Origin: Candidatus Berkiella aquae
GTDB lineage: Bacteria > Pseudomonadota > Gammaproteobacteria > Berkiellales > Berkiellaceae
Assembly (NCBI RefSeq): GCF_001431295.2
Contig: NZ_LKAJ02000001.1
Location: 1,674,001-1,738,000, forward strand
Direction: 5' to 3'
Length of the DNA: 64,000 bases
Shown here: piece after piece, positions 17,408 to 25,809 of the stretch
Layout: every line of letters starts with the position of its first letter
Position numbering within the stretch: the stretch's first letter is position 1
Program-made: the position numbers and the translations under genes
The notes under the pieces: model-generated
What the model was told of the DNA's origin: nothing
What the model saw: only the letters and a program-made list of their open reading frames with translations
Databases searched by the model: none

Positions 17408-17725
17408 GTGAAAAAATACATCCAAATAATGAGTGTAAGTGCCATTTTAAGCTTATCATCATTTATACCCTTATCTCATGCCAATGAGAGTGTGCCACAA
17501 AATACCCAGCTCCAATTAGCTGCCTCTTTTGCAGATTACTCCTATGAAGGTGAACCCACGCGCGATGGAGGATGCTGTAAAGCAAAGCAGGAAAATGTTC
17601 GTCACAAAGCGTATCATAAGCACCATCACAAACATCATCATAAACACCATCATAAAAAACATAAAAAACAATCTCACAAACATCATCACAAGTCTAAAAA
17701 ATCATGTGGTTGCCAAGGTGGCTAA
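17408..17725 (+). CDS. Exported His/Lys-rich, probably metal-binding small protein
   Basis: The 105-residue product begins with a classic signal peptide (basic MKKYIQ, hydrophobic core, cleavage near SHA-NE at about residue 25). After an acidic stretch and a CC pair (residues about 56-57), residues 65-98 are almost only His and Lys in HHHK repeats, and the tail ends KSCGCQGG. About 25 histidines and four cysteines strongly suggest binding of nickel, zinc or copper in the periplasm or outside the cell. The protein may buffer metal or bind surfaces or polyanions. The start is GTG with GGGAG 11 bases upstream. The codon repeats could make length variable. Confidence 0.75.
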   Translation: MKKYIQIMSVSAILSLSSFIPLSHANESVPQNTQLQLAASFADYSYEGEPTRDGGCCKAKQENVRHKAYHKHHHKHHHKHHHKKHKKQSHKHHHKSKKSCGCQGG

Positions 17726-18222
17726 AGGCATACTTGGCCTTAATAAATGTATATACATGCATTAAGTCAACACTAGGTTACATTTAGTGTAACTTAGTGT
17801 TGGCCACTAGATGGTGTTGCAATATTTTCCCACGGCTTACACCTCAATTTAACATCAGAGCAAACGAAACGAACAATCCATTCAAGCGCAGCCATCGTAT
17901 GAATCAAGTGAATAGCAAGCGCATAAAGCTCGGTGACATTGACAAAGACAATAGCGTAGACAATCCGCTGTTGGGGCAACCGCAAATAAAGAAAAGATGC
18001 GCATTTAAATAAAATTTACCCAAATATCAAATTGCATAGAATAACTGTTCTATGCAATTATGGGTGATAGAATGTAGTCTCTCATCGGCCCAGGCTCCAT
18101 TATTAATAGAAACCCGAATGCTAATAGCTGAATAGTCTTGGCAGTATTATGATAAGCATCTCTTTTATTTATTGAGCCACTGAGTTTTAAAGTTAGTTTG
18201 TTACTATATAAGTCATTCATTC
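17726..18222. other. Non-coding gap of about 500 bases with two hairpins
   Basis: I see no convincing gene. A 14-bp inverted repeat with one G-T pair (17768-17781 with 17789-17802, arms CAACACTAGGTTAC) and a perfect 11-bp one (ATTGCATAGAA, 18031-18041 with 18048-18058) stand out. Neither is followed by a T-run. Short open frames on both strands at about 17794-18012 overlap one another and show no family resemblance. Confidence 0.5.
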
Positions 18223-18837
18223 ATGAACATCGATTTGAGCGGTTTACTGACCGGTTATTTAGCAAGTATCAGTTTAATCATGGCAATTGGCGTACAAAAT
18301 GCCTTTGTCCTTAAACAAGGCTTAAAACGCCAACATTTATTCCTGACGGCTTTCACTTGCTCGTTATGCGATTCTTTGTTGATTGTTATGGGTGTTTTAG
18401 GGATTGAAGTCTTAACCAACGACTACCCGGTCCTCACCCAAATTTTACAATGGGGAGGCGCATTGTTTTTGGTAGGCTATGGACTGCGTTCATTCTGGAG
18501 TGTTTTTCATCCCCATATTCTAGTTGCATCTCTTGAATCACCGGGTAAATCTACCAAGATGGCAACTTTGCTTGCATTACTTGGCTTCACATTCTTAAAC
18601 CCTCACACTTATGTAGATACTTTTTTGCTGCTTGGCACCATTGGTGCTGAGCAAGAGCCTCATGAGCAGATCTTTTTTATGATCGGTGCGATTGCGGCTT
18701 CTGCTACCTGGTTTTTCTCTTTGACCTATGGTGCTAGCAAACTTAGCCCATTGTTTAAAAATCCACGCGCTTGGCAAATATTGGATACGCTGATGGGATG
18801 TATCATGATTGGGATTGCGATAGGACTTGTCATATAA
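18223..18837 (+). CDS. argO: LysE/ArgO-type amino-acid exporter
   Basis: The 204-residue inner-membrane protein has about six hydrophobic segments and typical LysE-superfamily motifs: MAIGVQNAFVLKQGL at about residues 20-34, CSLCDSLLIVMGVLG near 46, and LGFTFLNPHTYVDT near 121. These closely match ArgO of enterics, which exports arginine. Other basic amino acids are possible. It is a single gene with a terminator-like hairpin after it, convergent with the zeta-like gene. No LysG/ArgP regulator gene is adjacent. Confidence 0.88.
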   Translation: MNIDLSGLLTGYLASISLIMAIGVQNAFVLKQGLKRQHLFLTAFTCSLCDSLLIVMGVLGIEVLTNDYPVLTQILQWGGALFLVGYGLRSFWSVFHPHILVASLESPGKSTKMATLLALLGFTFLNPHTYVDTFLLLGTIGAEQEPHEQIFFMIGAIAASATWFFSLTYGASKLSPLFKNPRAWQILDTLMGCIMIGIAIGLVI

Positions 18838-18839
18838 AC

Positions 18840-18878
18840 AAAAAGGCCAATCATTTAGCAGACTAATCGCCTTTTTTT
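18840..18878. terminator. Bidirectional terminator between argO and the zeta-like gene
   Basis: AAAAAGGC (18840-18847) pairs with GCCTTTTT (18869-18876) with further pairing inside (ATT/AAT region), followed by Ts. The A-run on the left arm gives a T-run for the opposite strand, but the convergent gene's own stop at 18855 lies inside the hairpin. Confidence 0.7.
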
Positions 18879-20717
18879 ATGTAAGCTCGCAAGGAACTTT
18901 TCAGTATGATTATAATTAACTCCTGGGCACCGCTTACCAACCCTGATTTGAGTGTCATAAATAGGTGTCAGGGGTTTAACCTTGGAATCTTTAGGTTTTG
19001 CAATTCTAATCTTAGGAAGAATATGCCTGCAAGCTAAGTAAAACACTTTTTCTCTGCCATATTTTTTAATATTTTCTTTAACTGCTGCCATTGAACCATA
19101 ATGAATCTGCATGATAATACTTTTTAGTATCCAACCTTCATCATGCATTTTTTGATTACCTAATACCTTTAATAGTGCTTTTAAGTTTAAGATCTCTAAT
19201 TTTATTCCATTATCACTTAGGTATATCTTTGCATAAGGCATACCACTTTTATTTGATCTTAAAATTAACTCATAATTGTCTTTTTTGTAGGGCAAACAGG
19301 CAGGAACCAATTTTAAAATTTGCTCTGCACGATGTTGAGAATCATATTGATAGCCATTTTTAGAGGTATAATATAAATCATTATTCTTTAATGCTTCTTG
19401 ATTTAAATTGGATTTGCATAAAAAACTTGCTAACTTTGCTAAGTTGAATATTTCAATTTGTGGTACAGTATTATTGGTTATGACGCGAGCGAGAATTGGT
19501 GCATCTTGATCTTGAGAAATATTCGTGTCATATAAATCTGTTGTAACACCATAAGGAATACTCGTTAGTAATTGTGAACTTGCGACAGCATGTCCTTTCA
19601 ATAAAGCAGAAGTGTTTACCTGGCGTCCTTTATCAGCTACGCTGCTGGTTGGATCAATTGCGCGGTTATAAGCTCTAGAAGGAACAAGCGTCGCATCATT
19701 CAAACAGGCTACCGCCGAAATGGTTTTATTATTATTTTCTAATAATGTACGATGCCACCCTTCTAATGAAACGCAGTCCAAAATAATATTGGGTCTACCC
19801 TGCGTTAAGGATGTTAACCTATCTTGTACCAGCTCTTTGATTGAAAAGGCTGTATCTTGTGTACGAGTGAGCACTTGGTCAGTTACAATGCTTTCGTGTG
19901 CATCGTCTAATATTACCCCTCGATAATCATCGGTTGCGAGTATCGCGAAATCGAGTTTATCACCTTGAATTAATTTTTTAGTGATTGAACTCTTTCCGCT
20001 TCCTGCCGCGCCAAGAATCGAATAATCAATATTTTCACCTTTTGCTAAAATAGTTTTTGGCTGAATCCCAAGTGCGGCAAATAGGTCTGAATGAAGTTGT
20101 AGTTCTTGTTTTAATACAGCATGCGTGATTGCTTTTCTAGCTCTTAAAATTTCTAATAACATGAATTTTTTTGCAAGAGATGAATATTCAAGATCAGATT
20201 CTTTGATATCAGGATAGACTTTTTTCAATTGATTAGTAGCTAACTCGCAAACAGAATCAATTTTTTCCATGAGCTTTATCGTTATTGTCTCATTTATTCT
20301 ATCTATGAAGCTTGTATCTTTTTCTAATATTTTTCGATATAACATTTGAACCGCAGCATTTAAATCTTCTACGGGCATCTTGTAAAACGAAACCAAATCT
20401 GCTGCCAGGTTGAGTTTTAGTGCATTATTGACCGTGGGGCACACAAAATCAGTTAACCAAGCTTCTTTAGTTGTTTTGGCTATATCGATGATAACGTCTG
20501 GGTTTAATCCACTATAATTTGTTTGTAACAGTCTATTATGTTGCTTTTGAATTGAAATCGTATTTGAATCCCAGTCTACAACTGGTTTCAATGCTGCAAT
20601 ATGTCTTTGATGGTAGGCAGGATTTGAACCTTGAGACAAGATCTCTTCACGCTTTTTGCGCAGTTCATCTATATTGATATCATTTTTGAAATTAGAAAAC
20701 AGCATGATTATCCCCAT
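18855..20717 (-). CDS. Zeta-toxin-like P-loop kinase, effector-like
   Basis: The 620-residue protein has a Walker A motif GAAGSGKSS at about residues 236-244, after a hydrophobic strand (YSILGAAGS). It is followed by LATDDYRGVIL and a strand IILDCVSLEGW near 310-325, the layout of zeta-toxin/UDP-N-acetylglucosamine kinase-like P-loop proteins. The flanking N-terminal 220 residues are helical and the C-terminal 200 are unassigned. No antitoxin gene is adjacent, and the size is about twice that of a zeta toxin. Legionella has large effectors with such a domain, so a translocated kinase is plausible. ATG 20717 and ATG 20705 are both possible starts; the latter has GGGGA just upstream. Confidence 0.65.
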   Translation of the reverse strand: MGIIMLFSNFKNDINIDELRKKREEILSQGSNPAYHQRHIAALKPVVDWDSNTISIQKQHNRLLQTNYSGLNPDVIIDIAKTTKEAWLTDFVCPTVNNALKLNLAADLVSFYKMPVEDLNAAVQMLYRKILEKDTSFIDRINETITIKLMEKIDSVCELATNQLKKVYPDIKESDLEYSSLAKKFMLLEILRARKAITHAVLKQELQLHSDLFAALGIQPKTILAKGENIDYSILGAAGSGKSSITKKLIQGDKLDFAILATDDYRGVILDDAHESIVTDQVLTRTQDTAFSIKELVQDRLTSLTQGRPNIILDCVSLEGWHRTLLENNNKTISAVACLNDATLVPSRAYNRAIDPTSSVADKGRQVNTSALLKGHAVASSQLLTSIPYGVTTDLYDTNISQDQDAPILARVITNNTVPQIEIFNLAKLASFLCKSNLNQEALKNNDLYYTSKNGYQYDSQHRAEQILKLVPACLPYKKDNYELILRSNKSGMPYAKIYLSDNGIKLEILNLKALLKVLGNQKMHDEGWILKSIIMQIHYGSMAAVKENIKKYGREKVFYLACRHILPKIRIAKPKDSKVKPLTPIYDTQIRVGKRCPGVNYNHTEKFLASLHKKRRLVC

Positions 20718-20895
20718 TTTTTATTATTCATAATTTCCTGTTTAAGCAAGGAATTATCTTTTATTTTTATAAATTGATATCATTTTAGCTATTTTTAGCT
20801 TAGAAGCTGTAGCAAAAATATATGAATAGCAGATATTGTCAGATGAAAGGAGGCGAATGTGATTGGAGTTATCTTGGTTCGAATTTTTTCAGCAT

Positions 20896-20928
20896 AAAAG
20901 ACAGAGTGTTTGCGTGCACTCTGTCTTT
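20896..20928 (-). terminator. Terminator of the small membrane-protein operon
   Basis: A perfect 12-bp stem (AAAGACAGAGTG at 20897-20908, complement at 20917-20928) with an 8-base loop is followed on the minus strand by a short T-run. It lies just past the stop at 20935. Confidence 0.85.
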
Positions 20929-20934
20929 ATTGGC

Positions 20935-21501
20935 TTATTGTATATAATATTTTTTACTTTCCTTAATACCGCATGCGGCACCAATGCAACATCCCACCAT
21001 CCCCATAAAGAAAATGAAAAAAGTCACCAAGGCTGCATACCCTGCATTATTAACGGTAGAAGTGGATACATGCTGTCCTGCTTCAGTCGCTGCCGGTAAA
21101 TGAATAAATAACAATGTTAAAATGGTTGAAACCACCGCATCAGGCATTAAAGATAGCAAAACAATGCTGACAATAAGATAAAGCGACCAGATCACAAAGC
21201 CATGTAATAGACCATTCGCTACATTAAAAGAATACTCTCCATGGAGCTGCCTCCCCCCTATCCAACCAGCTACATACAATGTCATGTAGCTACCCACAAC
21301 CATCCACGCAACCGTACCAAAAGTCAGTGCAAGCATTTCTTCTTGTCCACGTTTAAACAGTATTAAACCAACAGCGATTGTTAAAAAATTAAAAAGAAAG
21401 GTAATACCAACAGCGCTGATAGTGCCTACCGTAACGGCTTTCCAATAAATGTGTTTTGTTCTTTCTTTTACAGTGGTTAAAGGGATTGTATTGTCGTTCA
21501 T
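20935..21501 (-). CDS. Multi-pass membrane protein, paralogue of the gene at 22343
   Basis: From ATG 21501, which has AAGGAA at good spacing, the product is 188 residues with four hydrophobic segments. The first block (AVTVGTISAVGITFLFNFLT) closely matches the protein at 22343 (AVISGAMIAFGLTFLFNLLT), and the second segment of each ends in a Trp-Gly pattern (VAGWIGG / IAGWKTG). The family is one of conserved inner-membrane proteins of unknown function. It is probably cotranscribed with the 26-residue peptide gene whose stop lies 22 bases upstream. A TTG at 21537 is in frame but less likely. Confidence 0.75.
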   Translation of the reverse strand: MNDNTIPLTTVKERTKHIYWKAVTVGTISAVGITFLFNFLTIAVGLILFKRGQEEMLALTFGTVAWMVVGSYMTLYVAGWIGGRQLHGEYSFNVANGLLHGFVIWSLYLIVSIVLLSLMPDAVVSTILTLLFIHLPAATEAGQHVSTSTVNNAGYAALVTFFIFFMGMVGCCIGAACGIKESKKYYIQ

Positions 21502-21523
21502 TGCTTTATTTCCTTCTACTTGT

Positions 21524-21604
21524 TTATTGCCCACCAAAAAGCAAATAAATGACTAACAATATCGGTAGTGGCACACCTAAGAGCCATAAAATAATATATT
21601 TCAT
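21524..21604 (-). CDS. 26-residue hydrophobic membrane peptide
   Basis: ATG at 21604 opens a 26-codon frame (MKYIILWLLGVPLPILLVIY then LLFGGQ) ending with TAA at 21524. It is almost entirely hydrophobic with one central Pro pair, a single membrane helix. GGGAAG stands 6-11 bases before the ATG. Small membrane proteins with an LWLLGVP core occur widely in proteobacteria beside other small membrane genes; their role is unknown. It precedes the gene at 20935-21501 in the same direction. Confidence 0.6.
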   Translation of the reverse strand: MKYIILWLLGVPLPILLVIYLLFGGQ

Positions 21605-21707
21605 ACCGCACTTCCCAAATACATTCATCCTAATGACCAATATAGTCTAATAAAGTGTTGCAATGAGCCTGATACCATTAACATACTGGTTATCTGACAT
21701 TCAGTTG

Positions 21708-22145
21708 TTATTTGTGCTTTTTCTTAAAATCTTGCATTTGTTCACCAATTTCAAGGAGTAAATTTCGTGACAATAATTTAATGGCTTGAGGGAATTTCTC
21801 ATCCTCTTCTTCTTCAATATGATGATCATTAAGCTCTTTAAACACAGTAAATTTAGCAGTCCACTTTTCTGATTTTGGATCAGTTCTACTCAATTTAGTA
21901 ATCATGTGTTCAACTAATACTACTTCTTCATGATGTTCAAGTACATTGGCTCTGCTTTTTGAGAGTTCAATTAAATGAGGGTAAAAAAGCTGTTCTTCCA
22001 TTTTTTCGTGCAATTTAGCCTCGTGTTTTATCGTATTAAATAATTTTTTTCGTTCAGCTGCCTTTTTTTCACTCATTTTAGAAAGTTTTAATAACAGTTG
22101 TTTCATTTTTTTATGATCAGTCAGTAAAATCTGAATAGCATTCAT
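21708..22145 (-). CDS. Hemerythrin-like HHE-domain protein
   Basis: The 145-residue helical protein has the histidines and acids of the hemerythrin HHE di-iron fold: LTDHKKM (about residue 10), HEAKLHEKMEEQLFYPHL (about 46-63), EHHEE (about 75) and NDHHIEEEEDEKFP (about 114). Such proteins bind O2, NO or sense iron and redox state. The order of the helices fits a standalone domain. AGGAGA lies 8 bases upstream of the ATG. It lies in a group of small membrane-protein genes that looks like a stress regulon. Confidence 0.88.
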   Translation of the reverse strand: MNAIQILLTDHKKMKQLLLKLSKMSEKKAAERKKLFNTIKHEAKLHEKMEEQLFYPHLIELSKSRANVLEHHEEVVLVEHMITKLSRTDPKSEKWTAKFTVFKELNDHHIEEEEDEKFPQAIKLLSRNLLLEIGEQMQDFKKKHK

Positions 22146-22342
22146 ATAGACTCTCCTTTGAATGTTTTAAATGAGTATAGACAAATATATTGTCTGTAAA
22201 TTTGACATTTTTCACAGTTAACTGTTATTTGTAATATCAATTTCGATGTTGGATTGTACTATCTTCCTTATATATAGTGCTGAAATATTGCAATCCTAAT
22301 TGCGATCGAATTGTAATATGTAGGTTTTTAAGGAGGACAATT

Positions 22343-23068
22343 ATGTCACTTAATCAAGAACCACAACGATCTATTTATGAAAATCATTGCTTACATTACT
22401 ATAAGGTAAAAACGATAAATTGGTCAGCTGTCATTTCAGGAGCAATGATTGCCTTTGGTTTAACTTTTTTGTTCAATCTTTTAACATTAGGCATAGGGCT
22501 TACCATCATCAGCACCAGTGAACAAGGGGTAAGAGATCTTGCTTTTAATGGCTTTATATGGTCATTGATTGGAGGCGTTATCATTTTATTCATTGCCGGA
22601 TGGAAAACAGGGAAATTAATCAAGTTACATCCTTCAGATATTGCATATTGCCACGAGAAGCTCAATGCAAATTTAGCTCAAGCTTCAGCGCCAATGGAAG
22701 TTTGTAAAACAAAGTGTTGTTATCATGGGATGACTCACGGATTTTTGGCCTGGGCACTTTATCTTATAATCAGCTTAGTTTTTACCTTTCTTCTATCTCA
22801 TGCGACAGCTGTGAGTTCATTAAATTCTTCCTTTCTTAATATACCACTCGGTATTCCGCAAGCGGTTGCTGAAACTGCCAATACAGCTAAAGTTCAACAA
22901 AAAGCAACTGCTGAGGTACCTATTTCACCTAAAACTGCAGAAAAGGCGGGCATAGAAATTATTGGAATATTTCTAATATTTACCTTAGGCGCAGCAGCTT
23001 CTAGCATTGGTTGTCATTTAGGACTACTTTGTCATCGAAAATGTGTTACAGCCAATCTCAATAAATAA
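22343..23068 (+). CDS. Multi-pass membrane protein, paralogue of the gene at 20935
   Basis: The 241-residue product starts at ATG 22343, preceded by a strong AGGAGG; an in-frame ATG at 22277 has none. It has about four membrane segments. The first block matches the protein at 20935. Between the second and third segments lies a polar loop with His and Cys residues (HPSDIAYCHEK and CKTKCCYHG), and a further Cys/His-rich C-terminus (SIGCHLGLLCHRKC). The loop could bind metal. Function is unknown. It is followed after 15 bases by the DUF3309-like gene, probably one transcript. Confidence 0.75.
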   Translation: MSLNQEPQRSIYENHCLHYYKVKTINWSAVISGAMIAFGLTFLFNLLTLGIGLTIISTSEQGVRDLAFNGFIWSLIGGVIILFIAGWKTGKLIKLHPSDIAYCHEKLNANLAQASAPMEVCKTKCCYHGMTHGFLAWALYLIISLVFTFLLSHATAVSSLNSSFLNIPLGIPQAVAETANTAKVQQKATAEVPISPKTAEKAGIEIIGIFLIFTLGAAASSIGCHLGLLCHRKCVTANLNK

Positions 23069-23083
23069 GTTAAGGAGGAAAAA

Positions 23084-23245
23084 ATGATAGGAACATTATT
23101 ATTAATATTATTAGTTCTGCTCTTATTAGGAGCCATTCCAGCATGGCCTTATAGCAGAGAATGGGGATACTATCCTAGCGGTACTATCGGTCTGGTATTA
23201 TTAATCCTTATCTTACTACTCCTGCTAGGAAGGGTACCGTTTTAG
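23084..23245 (+). CDS. DUF3309-family small membrane protein
   Basis: The 53-residue product has two hydrophobic helices around a conserved centre: LGAIPAWPYSREWGYYPSG. The pattern (LLLIL..LLLGA.P.WPYS..WGY.PSG..GL.LLIL) is the known DUF3309 signature. Function is unknown; members are often found near stress or envelope genes. It has an excellent ribosome binding site (AAGGAGG, 8 bases before ATG) and follows the membrane protein gene by 15 bases. Confidence 0.85.
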   Translation: MIGTLLLILLVLLLLGAIPAWPYSREWGYYPSGTIGLVLLILILLLLLGRVPF

Positions 23246-23383
23246 ATGCCTAGTAGACACATGCTAACACTGACGTGTTGTTTTATAAAGATATTCCTGA
23301 TATTGGTAAGTAACTTTTTTTAAAATGAATCTTACCAAAGCGACGTTCGAATAATTTAATTCGAACAAGAACTAGATATGAAG

Positions 23384-24730
23384 CTACAGCTTGTGACGCT
23401 CAAACATTAAACCATGCTGATACAGCTTGAAAGTGTAAATTCCTTTAGGATAGAAATAGATTCTTATCCAGGTTCCAACAATCGTTGTTATGATTATAGG
23501 TAAGGCAACATAGTAATTTTTGCTTATTTCTAGAATGAAAACAATCGATGTAATTAACGCACCGGTAACACTCGCTAGCATACCCCCCATCCCGCCAACC
23601 ACAAAATAGATGATATTAATTTGCATACTAGGGAAACAATATTGAAGAACAAGCCCAAATGCTCCGCCTAATGTTGCCCCTAAAAACAAGCTAGGAGAAA
23701 AAAGGCCGCCTGTCGCACCAGAACCTAAGGTTAAGTATAATGCCAATAATTTACAGAAAAATATCAATAGTATTAACCCTATATTTCGCAGCATAGAATC
23801 TATAATGTCTTGAATGGCAGCATATCCCATGGCAACGATATAATAATGCCCAAAGAACTTCATTAATAAATACAGCATAATACCGACTAACCCAAGCCCT
23901 ATGGTATGCCTTAAATAGAGATTTTTAATATTTTTCTCAAATAGTGTTTTAAACCAGCTTATGCCACTCATTAATAACACGGCAGCTAATCCTACTAAAA
24001 TACCTAAAGGGATATATAAAAGAAGCTGTTTAGCATAAAGCAACATATTGTCAGGGGGTAATATTTTAAAGTGGAATAGAGTTTTATCTCCATGAAATAA
24101 CTTCCAGACTAATATGCCAGTTACTGCTGAAATACCAATCAACACAACATGTGAAAGGGTAAAAGCAAATAGGAGTATTTCGAGTGCGAAGACAACACCT
24201 GTTAACGGTGCATTAAATATGGCAGCAACACCCGCCGCAGAGCCCGCCGCGGTTAGAACTAATCTTTGTTGCGCTGGAAGGTTTTTAATCCCCCCTAATA
24301 GATAACTTAATGTGGCTCCTAATTGCGTAATGGGAATTTCCCAGCCCGCCGAGCCACCCGTACCAATCGTGATAGTAGAAGCTAAAGATTTTGCTAATTC
24401 AATCGCGTAACGATTTTTACCTTCTTCAGGGTGAACAAAATGGAGGATATCGGGCTCTCTGACGCCACGTTCATTTGCGCCATAGTGTTTAATAAGCCAT
24501 ACCACCGCTAGTCCACCTAGGATGGGGACTAAGATAATCCCTATTCCCCATCGACTGGCTGGACTATAAGCAAACTCTTGCAAAACAAGTCCAGCGCGGC
24601 CTAAGAAGATAAAGTTGTAAATAATGCCAATCAAAGCGACATAAACAACAGCACCTAATCCACCAATGATGCCCATTTTCACGGCATGCATGATAAGTAG
24701 AAACACGCTAAATCCCTTTGAGTGGCGCAT
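23384..24730 (-). CDS. ClC-family chloride channel or H+/Cl- antiporter
   Basis: The 448-residue inner-membrane protein has 10 or more hydrophobic segments. Family motifs seen: TGGSAGWEIPITQLGA near residue 122 (canonical GREGP region, the gating Glu kept as WEIP), ATGGLFSPSLFLGA near 340 (canonical GG.F.P....G). Prokaryotic members exchange chloride for protons and help with acid resistance, which would suit life in an acidic vacuole. It lacks C-terminal CBS domains. The start has no clear ribosome binding site. Confidence 0.9.
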   Translation of the reverse strand: MRHSKGFSVFLLIMHAVKMGIIGGLGAVVYVALIGIIYNFIFLGRAGLVLQEFAYSPASRWGIGIILVPILGGLAVVWLIKHYGANERGVREPDILHFVHPEEGKNRYAIELAKSLASTITIGTGGSAGWEIPITQLGATLSYLLGGIKNLPAQQRLVLTAAGSAAGVAAIFNAPLTGVVFALEILLFAFTLSHVVLIGISAVTGILVWKLFHGDKTLFHFKILPPDNMLLYAKQLLLYIPLGILVGLAAVLLMSGISWFKTLFEKNIKNLYLRHTIGLGLVGIMLYLLMKFFGHYYIVAMGYAAIQDIIDSMLRNIGLILLIFFCKLLALYLTLGSGATGGLFSPSLFLGATLGGAFGLVLQYCFPSMQINIIYFVVGGMGGMLASVTGALITSIVFILEISKNYYVALPIIITTIVGTWIRIYFYPKGIYTFKLYQHGLMFERHKL

Positions 24731-24830
24731 GCGGTGTTTATTCTAACCTTATAATATACCTTCTACATACATAAGATTAGAATAAAATATCAATTCTATA
24801 TTACTCTGTTATTTATTTCAGCAGTCAGCA

Positions 24831-25535
24831 TTACCTATAGGCATAGGCTCGTCGTGGTCTTAATGCTGCTTGCTTTTCTTCGCAACGTTCTAGCAACCTG
24901 CGGTTTTTATAAATTAAATCGTTCCATTTTGCAAAGGCCAATTCAAATAATTGCTTTTGTTCTTGCAATTCTTTTCTTCTTTGTTCTTGTTGGGTCGCTG
25001 TCGCTGCAGCCATTTTTAAATAGAATGCGTATGAAGAAGTTGCAGGCGCTAATGACGGTGCTTGAGGGGGAGAATCATCTGAACCATCCAATTCATTTGA
25101 AAGAGTATTAAATTCATATCTTCTTGATTCTTTAGCTTGGTTATAGCTATCGATTTTGCCATGAATGCTTCCTGTTAAAGTACTTATTTCATTGTAATCC
25201 ATATTGCTGAGGTCAATATCGTTAAAATCTATCGCTAGTATATTATTTAAATCCTCTTTTAATTCCGATTCCCATCTTAAAGCTTGTTGCTTATATGCTA
25301 TTTCTGCTCGCGTTGCTAAAAATTTAGTCAAAAATAATGCTTTCTCTGACAAGTTGAGTGCTTGAAATCTTGGCAAAGTGAGTGGGTTTAAATTAAAACC
25401 ATCTGCTAGTTGCTTAGCAATCGTTGGCAGATATTGATTAATAACGTCTATTAATTCTGGATATTGCATGATGATATCTAATGCTTGTTTTGCATTTGAT
25501 TCACTAAAATTACTGGCAATTTCTGGATTTAACAT
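24831..25535 (-). CDS. Unknown helical protein with coiled-coil C-terminus
   Basis: The 234-residue product starts at ATG 25535, with AGAGG upstream. The N-terminal 150 residues look helical (NIMQYPELIDVINQYLPTIAKQL type amphipathic helices). A Pro/Ser/Ala linker (PPQAPSLAPATSS, about 160) leads to a Gln/Glu/Lys/Arg coiled coil of about 60 residues and a basic end (RPRRAYAYR). It has no signal peptide, membrane segment or known domain. Size and make-up would suit a small effector, but nothing proves this. Confidence 0.6.
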   Translation of the reverse strand: MLNPEIASNFSESNAKQALDIIMQYPELIDVINQYLPTIAKQLADGFNLNPLTLPRFQALNLSEKALFLTKFLATRAEIAYKQQALRWESELKEDLNNILAIDFNDIDLSNMDYNEISTLTGSIHGKIDSYNQAKESRRYEFNTLSNELDGSDDSPPQAPSLAPATSSYAFYLKMAAATATQQEQRRKELQEQKQLFELAFAKWNDLIYKNRRLLERCEEKQAALRPRRAYAYR

Positions 25536-25648
25536 ATTCAACCTCTGAGTTATGCATCTGGTGAAAATTATACGTTTTCTTAAGTGTTTTTAATATGGAA
25601 TGGCGATGATTCAATAACAAATCCTGACAAGCGTTCGAGCATGCAGGG

Positions 25649-25664
25649 TTGCATTTACATGCAA
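25649..25664. promoter_or_regulatory. Palindrome upstream of the first LuxR-type gene
   Basis: TTGCAT-TTAC-ATGCAA is a perfect 6-bp dyad about 145 bases before the LuxR-type gene. A half-site ATTGCAT also occurs in front of the paralogous regulator at about 40902. It may be an operator; this is inference. Confidence 0.3.
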
Positions 25665-25809
25665 TCTATTGGATTTATGTTTTTTGTAAGGAAATTCTAG
25701 TATGTTTAAAAAATATCCGGACAAAATGAACCACCCCTAAGATGGAAGCCTTCGCATATTATTAGAACATCTTTTAAAATCATATCTCACTTACTTTATT
25801 CAATTGAGC

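Noticed and set aside
17794..18012. Two overlapping short frames on opposite strands in the gap before argO
   Set aside because: They overlap each other almost fully, have no ribosome binding site and no recognisable motif. At most they are remains of an older gene.
18855..20717. A toxin-antitoxin module
   Set aside because: The zeta-like domain is there but no antitoxin gene lies beside it, and the protein is far longer than zeta toxins.
25649..25664. A lux box for acyl-homoserine-lactone control
   Set aside because: The palindrome does not match the known lux-box consensus, and no synthase gene is present; it is listed only as a possible operator.
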